Source: Actinomyces mediterranea
Lineage (GTDB): Bacteria; Actinomycetota; Actinomycetes; Actinomycetales; Actinomycetaceae
Length of the DNA stretch: 64,000 nt
Reading direction: 5' to 3'
Assembly: GCF_900155595.1 (NCBI RefSeq)
Contig: NZ_FTPB01000003.1
Coordinates: 321,344-385,343 of the forward strand
Below are positions 1-9,807 of the stretch, one piece after another. Within the stretch, counting starts at the first letter, position 1. Each line of letters opens with the position of its first letter. The position numbers and the translations under genes were made by a program. The notes under the pieces were generated by a model. That model searched no databases. It saw only the letters and a list, made by a program, of their open reading frames with translations, and was not told the origin of the DNA.

Positions 1-121
1 GAGCCTCCAGCACTACAGGCCTGGCGCTGGGCGCCCATCGATCGGCGGATGCCGCGGCGCCGAGCAGCGCGAGGGAGGCGATAACGGCGACGAGCGCGCC
101 GCGGCGAACGGATAGGCTCAT
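1..121 (-). CDS. N-terminal fragment of a secreted or membrane-anchored protein (cut by window edge)
   Basis: An ATG at 121-119 opens a frame that runs off the left edge of the window. Its start overlaps the stop of the upstream glycosyltransferase gene (ATGA), so the two are probably translationally coupled. The visible 40 residues begin with a short basic stretch (VRRG) followed by a hydrophobic run (ALVAVIASLALLGAAASA), which fits a signal peptide or first membrane segment. In other actinobacteria a DUF5719-type exported protein often follows this GT2-membrane gene. That is context only, since no diagnostic domain lies inside the window. Confidence 0.65.
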   Translation of the reverse strand, partial: MSLSVRRGALVAVIASLALLGAAASADRWAPSARPVVLEA

Positions 122-3100
122 TGCTTCCTCCTCCATGGGATCGCTGCGAGTGCGGTGAGGGCAAGGACTGTGAGCGAGGCGAATCGCCAGGGGCGGGTCC
201 ACCATCGCATGTGAGTAATGGCGAGTTCCCCGCCGCCCGTCGCGGCGAATGCCTGCGCCCACCCGTTGTCGGCGGTCAACCCCTCGAGGGGCGCGCCGTC
301 GAGGGTGGCCCTCCACCCGGGGTCTGCCCGCTCTGCGAGGACGATGAGCCCCGCGGCCTCGTCGAGCCGCCCCCGCGCGCTGATCGCCGCAGCATCGAGT
401 GGAACCCACGTGTCGGCTGTGATGACGCGGGCGCGGGCCGTTTGCAATCCGTCCGGCCGTACCCTCCACACGTGCCCCGCATCCGTTGCGCCTACTCGTT
501 CCAATCCGGCGGCGCGGTCGAAGGCCTCCGACAGGGCGCTTGCCCCCGCGGATGCCTCGGGCACGAGAATCGAGTCGATACCGTGGTCGGTGAGGGCCTT
601 CACGCTCTCCTCATCGGGGTAGGAGGCGAGGGTGAGGACGAGGGAGGCGAGTTCCGCGGTTGCATCGTCGGGCGCGCCGCCCGCGTTGAGTGCTTCGAGC
701 CTGGTGATCGCCGAGGAGTCGGTGAGGGCGGGGCCCGCGTGGCGCCACCGCCTCACGGTGAGGTTCGTCAGATCATCGGCGGCGAGGACGACGAGGACGC
801 GGCCCGCGCGCGGGGAATTCTCTCCCTGCTCGGATACTGCGGCGATCAGCGGTAAGGAGGGGGATGAGACATGGTCCGTGGAGAGCAACTCATAGGCGGA
901 CAGGCCCTCGTCCGCGCTGCGCGCATCGATGCGCCCCCCGACGGCTCCCGCGCCTGCGATGAGGGCGATGAGGATGACAGCCATGGCGGATCGGGACCAC
1001 ATGCTCATGGCGGGAGCATCCCACGGTTGCGCCGATGGGATTTGGACGAGGATCGCACTGATGAGGCTCACTGCGGCGAGCGACAGCATTGGCGATGTCC
1101 ACGCCGTTGTCGGCACCCCGGCGTCAACGCCGACGGTCATGCGCGATGTGGCTACCGCCGCCGTGATCGCAGCGGCACCGAGGGCGAAGGCGGGTGCGGC
1201 GGAGTGTTCCCGCGCGGCGAAGGCGCTGCGCAGCGCTGCAATGAGGGCGCCGATGAGGAGCAGTCCGCCCACGGTGAGTGAGGCAGCGAGCCAGGGGGTC
1301 CATACGGGAACGGCCGGGACTCCCAGGGCGATGACCCCTGCGGGGGCACCCACATCCGCGTAGGAGCCCGCACCCGATGCGAGCAGGGCCTTCCAACCGT
1401 TGAGAGTCGCAATGGCGCGTGCTGTGAAGGGGGCGATGACGACGGCGGAGGGGATCACGATGAGTGCGGCGGCGATGGAGCGCTGACGGTATGCACGGGT
1501 GAGAGAGGCCGCCGCTGCGACGACGATGAACCACGGAATACACGCCGTTGCGATCGCTGAGGCAAGGGCAGCTCGGGCGTGGGAGCCCCTACGCGCCTGG
1601 CGCTCAACGCCGACGGCGCCCTTGGCGGCGTTGACGACCAGTGGTGGCGCGGGCGACGCCAGGCGCATCCAGGAGGCTGCGGCGAGCGGAAGGACGACGT
1701 GGAAGAGGACGGCTCCGATCCTCCCTTGAGTCTGCGAGATCGTGAGTGCGGGCAGAAAGGCCCACACCAGGCTCGCGGCCGCAGTGACGGCGACATTGCG
1801 GGTCGTCTCTCGGGCGAATACCCACGCGCTGAGTGCGGCGAGCGGTGTCGCCGCGACCATGAGCCAAGTGGCGGCCGTCGTCGGCGAGACGCCGACGACG
1901 TGCAGTGGCCATGTCGCTCCAGCGAGGGTGATAAGGAGCGGATCCGCGACGGACGCTGTCCCATCGCCCCCGGGGATCCACGATGCCCAGGCCGCCTCCC
2001 ATAGGTCGTTCCACGATGCGGGGAGCTGTTTCCACGCCGCCCCGACGAGGTTCGAGGCACTCCCCCACCACCAGACGACGGATATGAGGGCGGTGAGGGC
2101 GAGGACCGTTGCAAGGGCGACGGTGCTGCGGTGCTTGTATCGACTCACCGAGTCGGTGATAAGCGAATCGATATGCCCGTCGGGAACGGTGAGGCCCTGT
2201 GCGACGAGTCGCTTGCCCTCCGCGAGTTCCCTCCGACTCGTGTAGAGGCCTGCGAGTGAGCGCATGGGGACGACTGCGCTGCGCGAGGCGGCGAAACGGG
2301 CGGAGATGAGATGCGGGGTCGCAGCGATGAGTCTGCTCCAGGCGGTGATCTCCGGAAGCGCCAGATGCGATGCCCCGGTGACGAGGCGCGCCGCCATACG
2401 AATGGGGGTCCATACGAGGAGCCAGACCATGAGTAGTGGGAGCGCCCACGCGGGAACCGCTTTCGCCCAGTTATATAGCTGGGCGAAGCGCCTAGCGGCG
2501 AAGCTCGCATCTTCAGGCTTTACCGTTGCGCGCTTGACGTCAGTGCTGCTATCCGCTGTGCCGGTATCGACTCCGGCGGATGCGTCGGGGAACCCGGGGG
2601 TGAGGGACCGTCGGGCGTGGCGCAGTCTCGCCCTGGGGGCGACGACGACCCGGCGTCCTGCGAGGTGGAGTCTGCGCCCCAGGTCGAGACCGTCACCGAA
2701 GGGCCCGAGGACGGGGTCTGTGCCGCCGAGCGTCTTCCAAGCCTCGGGGTCGATGAGCATACCCGCGGTACCGACGGCGAGTACATCGCTGGTGGAGTCG
2801 TATTGCCCCTGGTCGATCTCTCCGGGTGCGATGCGTTCGAGTCTGCGCGCCGAGGCCGTGGCGAAGATTCCGACTTCGAGCAGCACGGTGCCGTCCTCGC
2901 TCACCTGCTTGGGTCCGACTGCTGCGATCGTCCTGCCGCGGTCGGCGACTTCCCATAATTCTTCGAGGCAGGTCGCCTCGGGGATGGAGTCGTCGTGGAG
3001 GATCCACCACCAGCGCGCTGAGTCCATGGAGTCGTCGTTGAGGCGTTGCGCGGATCGTATGGCGTCGCCGAGGGTCCGGGCGCCGCAGGTGTTGATGATG

Positions 3101-3264
3101 CGACAGGAGTCTGCGCGGGCGGTCCCGTCGCCGAGGCAGTCGAGGAGGAGGATCTCGTCGGGGCGCACACTCTGAGCTGCCGCAGCTTCAACGACTTCGG
3201 CGACTCGTACGTCACCGCGCGAGACGACGAGGGCGACGACCCCGGATTCCACTGGAGAGGTCAC
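118..3264 (-). CDS. GT2-family glycosyltransferase fused to a large polytopic membrane region
   Basis: About 1,048 residues. The first ~230 form a GT-A fold glycosyltransferase, with the acidic motif in WWWILHDDS and a later GPFGDGLDLGRRL segment. From about residue 270 there are many hydrophobic helices. The C-terminal ~150 residues are probably extracytoplasmic (GWRATLDG, as in YfhO-like proteins) and end in a final helix before basic residues. I chose the GTG at 3264 because it overlaps the whiB stop as GTGA; a frame open further upstream would lie inside whiB. It is likely a membrane glycosyltransferase for wall or membrane glycans. The sugar donor and acceptor cannot be read from the sequence. 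Its place after whiB is typical of actinobacteria. Confidence 0.85.
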   Translation of the reverse strand: MTSPVESGVVALVVSRGDVRVAEVVEAAAAQSVRPDEILLLDCLGDGTARADSCRIINTCGARTLGDAIRSAQRLNDDSMDSARWWWILHDDSIPEATCLEELWEVADRGRTIAAVGPKQVSEDGTVLLEVGIFATASARRLERIAPGEIDQGQYDSTSDVLAVGTAGMLIDPEAWKTLGGTDPVLGPFGDGLDLGRRLHLAGRRVVVAPRARLRHARRSLTPGFPDASAGVDTGTADSSTDVKRATVKPEDASFAARRFAQLYNWAKAVPAWALPLLMVWLLVWTPIRMAARLVTGASHLALPEITAWSRLIAATPHLISARFAASRSAVVPMRSLAGLYTSRRELAEGKRLVAQGLTVPDGHIDSLITDSVSRYKHRSTVALATVLALTALISVVWWWGSASNLVGAAWKQLPASWNDLWEAAWASWIPGGDGTASVADPLLITLAGATWPLHVVGVSPTTAATWLMVAATPLAALSAWVFARETTRNVAVTAAASLVWAFLPALTISQTQGRIGAVLFHVVLPLAAASWMRLASPAPPLVVNAAKGAVGVERQARRGSHARAALASAIATACIPWFIVVAAAASLTRAYRQRSIAAALIVIPSAVVIAPFTARAIATLNGWKALLASGAGSYADVGAPAGVIALGVPAVPVWTPWLAASLTVGGLLLIGALIAALRSAFAAREHSAAPAFALGAAAITAAVATSRMTVGVDAGVPTTAWTSPMLSLAAVSLISAILVQIPSAQPWDAPAMSMWSRSAMAVILIALIAGAGAVGGRIDARSADEGLSAYELLSTDHVSSPSLPLIAAVSEQGENSPRAGRVLVVLAADDLTNLTVRRWRHAGPALTDSSAITRLEALNAGGAPDDATAELASLVLTLASYPDEESVKALTDHGIDSILVPEASAGASALSEAFDRAAGLERVGATDAGHVWRVRPDGLQTARARVITADTWVPLDAAAISARGRLDEAAGLIVLAERADPGWRATLDGAPLEGLTADNGWAQAFAATGGGELAITHMRWWTRPWRFASLTVLALTALAAIPWRRKQ

Positions 3265-3554
3265 ACCGCCATGCGGCGCAGGCGGCGCCGTTCGCGTTCC
3301 GATAGCCCGCCCCAGATGCCGAATCGCTCGTCGTGTGCGAGCGCGTATTCGAGGCATTCTTCACGGACGTCGCAGGACTGGCATATGGCTTTCGCCTCTC
3401 GGGTCGATCCGCCCTTTTCGGGGAAGAAGGCCTCGGGGTCCGTCTGGGCGCACAGCGCATGCTGCTGCCAGGCCAGTGGGCCGTCTGCTGCGTAGAGGCC
3501 GGCATCTAACGCGTCGGACCATGTGATCGGCCCTTCACCCAGAATGTTCCACAC
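3261..3554 (-). CDS. whiB: WhiB-family iron-sulfur transcription factor
   Basis: 97 residues with the four WhiB cysteines at C35, C58, C61 and C67 (spacing C-x2-C-x5-C for the last three). The GIWGG turn at 79-83 is followed by a basic tail (ERERRRLRR) for DNA binding. WhiB proteins bind a 4Fe-4S cluster and act with the housekeeping sigma factor. The neighbourhood (TIGR03089 gene, rml genes, LCP gene, purEK) resembles that of whiB2, which controls septation genes in mycobacteria, so WhiB2 is the best guess. Start is GTG at 3554 with GAGGAG upstream. The stop overlaps the next gene by GTGA. Confidence 0.95.
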   Translation of the reverse strand: MWNILGEGPITWSDALDAGLYAADGPLAWQQHALCAQTDPEAFFPEKGGSTREAKAICQSCDVREECLEYALAHDERFGIWGGLSERERRRLRRMAV

Positions 3555-3591
3555 GTTGGTGTCTCCTCATGCGCTCCGTATCAATACATGA

Positions 3592-3620
3592 ATTACACGC
3601 GTGTCATCCCCATAAGTCAA
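3592..3620 (-). promoter_or_regulatory. Promoter upstream of whiB
   Basis: Read on the minus strand: TTGACT at 3620-3615, a 17-nt spacer, and TGTAAT at 3597-3592. The transcript would start about 30 nt upstream of the GTG of whiB. A perfect 10-bp palindrome, ACACGCGTGT (3595-3604), overlaps the -10 element and could be a regulator site. The boxes are a match to consensus by eye only. Confidence 0.5.
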
Positions 3621-3751
3621 GCCGTTTGGAGTACATGAGATCTTCTGGCAGACGGACCGATCCGTGGCATAATCGACGGTTTTGGCCGATCATCCCAATC
3701 TCTGCTCGATGGTTACTGAGAAAAGGTGCGCATCCTCATTAGGATTTGTGC

Positions 3752-4441
3752 ATGACCTCCCTCCCCCGACTCATCGACGACCTTGCCGCCAACCGCTCTC
3801 CGGCGCTCACCGTCTACTCCGCCGAGCGCGTAGAGCTCAACGGGCCGGTCCTCGCCCGGTGGCTCGCAAAAACCGCGAATCTGCTCCGAAATGAGTTCGA
3901 TCCCGATCTCTTCGGCCCCACAGATGCCCCCGCCCGTATTCATGTGCGCGTTGGACTGTGGCAGGACCTCATCTGGATGCTCGCCGCCCGTGCCATGGGC
4001 TGGCTGAGCGCCAACGATGCTGCGGACTTGAGCGTCGGCGATCTCCTCGTCATATCCGAGATCGACGAGGACGCGGCGTCCGCCGCCGAGCGGGGCGTCG
4101 TCATTCTCGCCCAACAACAGGATTTCCTCGCATTCTCATGGGCGGGCGGAGAACTCGGGGGCGGAATCGACGATGCGCTGACGGCGCTCATGGCGCAGTC
4201 CGATTCGCTCGAGGTCTGCGTCCCCGCGGATGCGCCGTCGATCGAGCAGATCGCGCCCCATCCCGTCCGCGCCGCATCGTCGCAGCGTTGGTGCGCCTCG
4301 ACGCGCACGGATACTCTGTCGGCGGCAGTCGGCGCCTGGTGTGCGGGGGCGGGGCTCGTCCTCGTCGATCACATGGTCTATTCGAGTGACGACATCCGCC
4401 GGATCGCGCACTTCGAGGGCGCCCTTCTCATCGACGGGTAG
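3752..4441 (+). CDS. TIGR03089-type protein (truncated acyl-CoA-synthetase-like fold)
   Basis: 229 residues from ATG 3752, preceded by TTAGGAT. The sequence (LIDDLAANRSPALTVYSAERVELNG near the start, later RVGLWQDLIWMLAARAMG and a C-terminal ALLIDG) has the pattern of the actinobacterial TIGR03089 family. These proteins look like the N-terminal part of AMP-forming ligases without the catalytic C-terminal domain. No function is established. In many actinobacteria it sits near the LCP and rhamnose genes, as here next to whiB and rmlB. It is divergent from whiB and convergent with the next glycosyltransferase gene, separated by only 10 bp. Confidence 0.75.
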   Translation: MTSLPRLIDDLAANRSPALTVYSAERVELNGPVLARWLAKTANLLRNEFDPDLFGPTDAPARIHVRVGLWQDLIWMLAARAMGWLSANDAADLSVGDLLVISEIDEDAASAAERGVVILAQQQDFLAFSWAGGELGGGIDDALTALMAQSDSLEVCVPADAPSIEQIAPHPVRAASSQRWCASTRTDTLSAAVGAWCAGAGLVLVDHMVYSSDDIRRIAHFEGALLIDG

Positions 4442-4451
4442 ACTCGGGCGC

Positions 4452-5396
4452 TCACCAGACGCCGAGGAGTCGTGCGCACGCCAATTGGATGCCCTCGCGA
4501 CGGTTCCTCCGGATCTGGCACGCCCGGCACACGAAGGATAGCCGGGAGAATATGGAGGGATTCTCGAGCTGGGCGATGAGTCGGTCCAAGTCCCGATTGC
4601 GCGCATCGGAATAGCTATTCACCTCTCGAACCGCTGTAGCGGTCAGGATGAACTGGCGCAGGTAGAAGCCGGAGCGCAGTTTCGCGAGTCGCGCCCGGTA
4701 GGCGATACGCCCCGAGTTCGCCCCCTGCACATTGTCGTCGTGCTGGCGGTAGTCGACCGTCGGTTGGGCGCTGATCGCCCAATGGGCGCCGACCGCACGG
4801 GCGAGGGCGTACAGGTACCAGTCGTGGACGCCGATCTGGGAGAAGTCGAGGTTCGCGAGCAGATCGACGAGCCGGGCGTGCATCTGTGGGGAGAAGACGT
4901 AGGTGGATCCGGGACCTGCCGCCTCGAAAATATGGTCCCACCTGCGCTGGGGGGAGTTCTTCTCGATGAGGCGCTCGCGTCCGCGCGAGTCGAAACTCGT
5001 GACATTGGAGGAGACGACATCCGCATGCTCGTCCTTCATGTAGGCGAGTTGGGACTCGAGCTTGTCATCGCGCCAGATGTCGTCCTGATCGCTGAAGGCG
5101 ACATAGGAGCCGTCGAACGCATGAGAGACGAAGAGGTGCAGGAAGTTCGTCGTGACGCCGGGCGGGCCATTGCGGCGGGGCAGGACCCGGATCCGCGAAT
5201 CGCGTAAGGAACGCTCCATGAGGTGCTCGCGCGTACCATCCGATGACCCATCGTCTGAGACGACGAGTGTGACGGCGACGCCGCGCTGGCGGAGGATGGA
5301 GTCCACCTGCTCATCGATCCACCGGCGCCCGTTGTAGGTCGCCATGAGGACGGTGACGCGGGGGGCGTCGCCCGGAGCGGAGGCGAGTCCTGGCAC
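4452..5396 (-). CDS. GT2 glycosyltransferase, rhamnosyltransferase-like
   Basis: 314 residues beginning at GTG 5396. The N-terminal half is a GT-A domain: VLMATYNG near residue 16, VVSDDGSSDGT near 45, and the metal-binding AFSDQDDIW near 100. This combination resembles RgpB-type rhamnosyltransferases of streptococcal rhamnan loci. It lies 3 bp after rmlB and is surely in the same operon, which supports dTDP-rhamnose as donor. The C-terminus has a basic, cysteine-containing tail (CRACQIRRNRR). Acceptor unknown. Confidence 0.85.
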   Translation of the reverse strand: MPGLASAPGDAPRVTVLMATYNGRRWIDEQVDSILRQRGVAVTLVVSDDGSSDGTREHLMERSLRDSRIRVLPRRNGPPGVTTNFLHLFVSHAFDGSYVAFSDQDDIWRDDKLESQLAYMKDEHADVVSSNVTSFDSRGRERLIEKNSPQRRWDHIFEAAGPGSTYVFSPQMHARLVDLLANLDFSQIGVHDWYLYALARAVGAHWAISAQPTVDYRQHDDNVQGANSGRIAYRARLAKLRSGFYLRQFILTATAVREVNSYSDARNRDLDRLIAQLENPSIFSRLSFVCRACQIRRNRREGIQLACARLLGVW

Positions 5397-5399
5397 CTG

Positions 5400-6443
<1,044 letters not shown>

Positions 6444-6620
6444 TTATGCCGTACGACTGGCGGAGAAACCGAGTCCACAGTCATTGCGCCGCACAGTCGA
6501 CGATCGTTATTGAGGAGTCTGTCTGCTGCCATATTTCAAGCGAAGGCTAGATTATGATTTCAGTTCATGCTAGTTTTTGGGATGTTTCACCACTAATCCC
6601 ACCATTCACTGGAGTCACAG

Positions 6621-9600
6621 ATGTCTTTTCTGCGCGCCGGGGCATTCGTCTCCTCCGCCGTCATGGCGTTCGGCGCTCTCAGCGCTGCCCCCTCATTCGC
6701 TCAGGAGAGCACGGGGTCGACTGGCCCCATTCTCACTCTCGCTCTCACAACTTCTTCGAGCACCCCGACGGAGGTGGCGACTGCCGGCATCGACGCCGTC
6801 GCAACCGGTTCGGGCCGGGCTGGCGGAAAGCCCCTCATGCGGGGAGTCCTCTCCGCAAGCGGAGACGAGGACGTCCTCGACCCCTCTCAGGACGCCGTGA
6901 TCCTCACTCAGCCGCTCGCCGTCAATGACTTCATGGTAACCGGACTGACCTGGGAGGACTCCGGCGAGCTCGCCGAGTCCACACAGATGTTCATCCGTGT
7001 GAGGGAAAATGGTGCGTGGAGCGAGTGGTATCTGGTCGAGGCCGAGAACGGATCGGGACGCGATGACGGAGTCGGCAAGGTGGGGACGGAGCCGTTCATC
7101 ACGGGCGGCGCCGATGCGATTCAGGTGCGCGTCACAGGCGACGAAGAAGACCTTCCCGCGGGATTGGAACTCTCCTTGCTGCCCGCCAACCCCGAAGGGG
7201 AGAAGGAGCTCACCGAAGCGGATATCGATGTCGCCGCCGCGCAGGGCACACCGGTGAACGAGGACTCCCTCGCCTCCTCCCAGATGGAGGATCCGCTCCT
7301 GCTCCAGAGCGCCTCCACTGATCCAGAGAGCACCGTCAATGATCCTGATCCCGACGAGGGCGACGCGGCTGTCGGCTCGGGCCAGTCCGATGCATCGGGA
7401 GCCTTGATGGCGCGCGGCTCCAGTGCGGGCGCTCGACTCCTCCCCCAGTTGTTCCCCGCCGCCACCGTATCGACGACGATGCCCGTCGCCGTGACGTCAC
7501 GCGCACAATGGGGGGCGGATGAATCCATCATGGATTGGGATGTCGAGTACTTCGATGCCCCCTTCGTGATCATCCACCACACTGCGGGGACGAATAACTA
7601 CACGAAGGCGCAATCCGAATCGATTGTGAGGGGCATATACAGCTACCACGCGCGCACCCTCGGATGGGGCGATGTGGGCTACAACTTCCTCGTCGACAAG
7701 TGGGGCAGGGTCTTCGAGGGGCGCTCGGGCTCATTGAGCGCACCGAAGGGCAAAATGACCGAGGGCGGGCATGCCTACGGGTACAACGAGGGAACCATGG
7801 GCATCGCGATGCTCGGGACCTACACGTCGGTGGCCCCCTCCGCCGATACCCTCGCATCGGTCGGCAAACTCGCCGGGTGGCAACTCGCTCGCGCGGGGGT
7901 CACCGACGCCTCTTCCAGCGGCTACTACGCGCACAAGGCGAAGACTCTGCCGCGAATCCTCGGACACCGCGATGTGAACTCCACCGAATGCCCGGGGAAC
8001 ATCGGATACACCCGACTCCCCCAGGTACGCAGGATCGCGACATCCACCATCACCGACGAGTCCGCCCCGGCAGTCGGGCCGCAGGAGCCACCCTCGACAA
8101 TCCCGGACCTGTCAAACTCGGGGCACTGGCAGCAGACAATGGGGCTGTGGCAGTGGATCACGTCGAACGGCTCCGCCGCAACAGCCAAGTGGGCGCGCAT
8201 CAATGGCGCCATCTACTATTTCGACGGCTCCGGTTACATGGTGACCGGGTGGCTCGCAGTGGGATCCACCTGGTACTACTTCCTCCCCTCCGGGGCGAGG
8301 GCATCAGGCTGGATCCGGGACTCGGGCTCCTGGTACTACCTCACCCCCTCGACGGACCTCATGACCACGGGTCAGGCGCGCATCAGCGGGCACACCTACA
8401 TGTTCGCCCCCACCGGAGAATTGCGCACCGGCTGGGTCTACTTCCCCGACGGATGGCGCCACGTCAACGCCTCGGGAAACAACACAACCGGATGGCTCAA
8501 GGACTCCGACTCCTGGTACTACCTGGATCCAGCGACGGACCTCATGACCACGGGTCAGGCGCGCATCAGCGGGCACACCTACATGTTCGCCCCCACCGGA
8601 GAATTGCGCACCGGCTGGGTCTACTTCCCCGACGGATGGCGCCACGTCAACGCCTCGGGAAACAACACAACCGGATGGCTCAAGGACTCCGACTCCTGGT
8701 ACTACCTGGATCCAGCGACGGACCTCATGACCACGGGTCAGGCGCGCATCAGCGGGCACACCTACATGTTCGCCCCCACCGGAGAATTGCGCACCGGCTG
8801 GGTCTACTTCCCCGACGGATGGCGCCACGTCAACGCCTCGGGAAACAACACAACCGGATGGCTCAAGGACTCCGACTCCTGGTACTACCTCACCCCCTCG
8901 ACGGACCTCATGACCACGGGTCAGGCGCGCATCAGCGGGCACACCTACATGTTCGCCCCCACCGGAGAATTGCGCACCGGCTGGGTCTACTTCCCCGACG
9001 GATGGCGCCACGTCAACGCCTCGGGAAACAACACAACCGGATGGCTCAAGGACTCCGACTCCTGGTACTACCTGGATCCAGCGACGGACCTCATGACGAC
9101 CGGCTGGCTCAACGACCACGGCACCTGGTACTGGTTCAATGGGTCAGGCGTCATGGCGACGGGTACGGTGACGATCGATGGGAGGGCCAATCAATTCGAT
9201 GCCTCCGGGGCCTGGATCGGCTACGTCGATCAGCATCCGGTCATGGCCACACCGACAGCCTCCCGGATGTCCCTCATCTCGACGATGACGAGCACCTATC
9301 GGAGGCAGGGACGACCCTACCCCGCATCTGTCATGCGCAGTGGGGGCGCCGGTGACATCACAACCTTCGTCACGATCCTCTACGACGAGGCAGTCGCCGA
9401 GGGCATCAGCCCCGAACTCTTGTTCTGCCAGGTCATGAAAGAGACCGGATGGCTTCGATTCGGCGGCGACGTCAAAGCGACGCAGTTCAACTTCGGCGGC
9501 ATCGGCGCAGTCGGCGGCGGAGCGGGCGGAGCCTCATTCTCCTCGGTGAGGATCGGGCTGCGCGCCCAGGTCCAACACCTGCGCGCCTACGCGGATCCTC

Positions 9601-9779
9601 GAGTGACTGCCGACAAACTTGCGTATCCGCTGGTCGATCCGCGTTTCAACTACGTGCGCAAGGGATCGGCACCCCACGTCGAATACCTCGGCGTCCAAGA
9701 GAACCCCTCCCGTGCGGGATGGGCAATGGCGAAGAACTACGGCTACGACCTCGTCGCGATGATGCAGATGCACTTCTGA
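6621..9779 (+). CDS. Secreted N-acetylmuramoyl-L-alanine amidase / glucosaminidase with choline-binding-type repeats
   Basis: 1,052 residues. Signal peptide 1-28 (hydrophobic core, cut near SFA-QES), then an N-terminal actinobacterial domain to about 285. A zinc amidase/PGRP domain follows at about 286-480: HH at 319-320, and GHRDVNSTECPG with H449 and C457 as further ligands. About 17 cell-wall/choline-binding repeats of ~20 residues (GW...WYY...) lie at about 500-865, and a glucosaminidase-type domain at about 900-1052. It would cleave both the peptide link and the glycan of peptidoglycan outside the cell. Start is ATG 6621 with GGAG upstream. It is convergent with the lic operon, whose product could supply its phosphocholine ligand. 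Choline binding itself is inferred from the repeat type. Confidence 0.92.
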   Translation: MSFLRAGAFVSSAVMAFGALSAAPSFAQESTGSTGPILTLALTTSSSTPTEVATAGIDAVATGSGRAGGKPLMRGVLSASGDEDVLDPSQDAVILTQPLAVNDFMVTGLTWEDSGELAESTQMFIRVRENGAWSEWYLVEAENGSGRDDGVGKVGTEPFITGGADAIQVRVTGDEEDLPAGLELSLLPANPEGEKELTEADIDVAAAQGTPVNEDSLASSQMEDPLLLQSASTDPESTVNDPDPDEGDAAVGSGQSDASGALMARGSSAGARLLPQLFPAATVSTTMPVAVTSRAQWGADESIMDWDVEYFDAPFVIIHHTAGTNNYTKAQSESIVRGIYSYHARTLGWGDVGYNFLVDKWGRVFEGRSGSLSAPKGKMTEGGHAYGYNEGTMGIAMLGTYTSVAPSADTLASVGKLAGWQLARAGVTDASSSGYYAHKAKTLPRILGHRDVNSTECPGNIGYTRLPQVRRIATSTITDESAPAVGPQEPPSTIPDLSNSGHWQQTMGLWQWITSNGSAATAKWARINGAIYYFDGSGYMVTGWLAVGSTWYYFLPSGARASGWIRDSGSWYYLTPSTDLMTTGQARISGHTYMFAPTGELRTGWVYFPDGWRHVNASGNNTTGWLKDSDSWYYLDPATDLMTTGQARISGHTYMFAPTGELRTGWVYFPDGWRHVNASGNNTTGWLKDSDSWYYLDPATDLMTTGQARISGHTYMFAPTGELRTGWVYFPDGWRHVNASGNNTTGWLKDSDSWYYLTPSTDLMTTGQARISGHTYMFAPTGELRTGWVYFPDGWRHVNASGNNTTGWLKDSDSWYYLDPATDLMTTGWLNDHGTWYWFNGSGVMATGTVTIDGRANQFDASGAWIGYVDQHPVMATPTASRMSLISTMTSTYRRQGRPYPASVMRSGGAGDITTFVTILYDEAVAEGISPELLFCQVMKETGWLRFGGDVKATQFNFGGIGAVGGGAGGASFSSVRIGLRAQVQHLRAYADPRVTADKLAYPLVDPRFNYVRKGSAPHVEYLGVQENPSRAGWAMAKNYGYDLVAMMQMHF
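8361..9092 (+). repeat. Four tandem 183-bp repeats encoding choline-binding motifs
   Basis: Copies begin at 8361, 8544, 8727 and 8910, an exact 183-bp period (61 codons, three ~20-residue motifs each). By eye copies 1, 2 and 4 are identical. Copy 3 differs only at its 3' end, where the codons read L-T-P-S instead of L-D-P-A. That alternative block also precedes copy 1 (about 8341-8350). Near identity at the DNA level indicates recent unequal crossing-over or gene conversion. Copy number may vary between strains and could be mis-assembled from short reads. Confidence 0.97.
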
Positions 9780-9807
9780 TCCGCGACGGGCGCGCATACC
9801 AGCCGTC

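Noticed and set aside
8361-9092. Regular repeats as a possible CRISPR array
   Set aside because: Units are 183 bp with no spacers and remain in frame with coding motifs.
8304-9119. Long minus-strand open frame opposite the repeat region of the amidase
   Set aside because: It is made only of the reverse translation of the 183-bp repeats (repeating VVPGVGVLEPSGCV blocks), has no ribosome site and lies wholly inside a strongly supported gene.
7664-9355. Plus-strand 563-codon frame inside the amidase gene
   Set aside because: Arginine/histidine-rich shadow in a second frame of the same high-GC gene; the amidase frame has the motifs.
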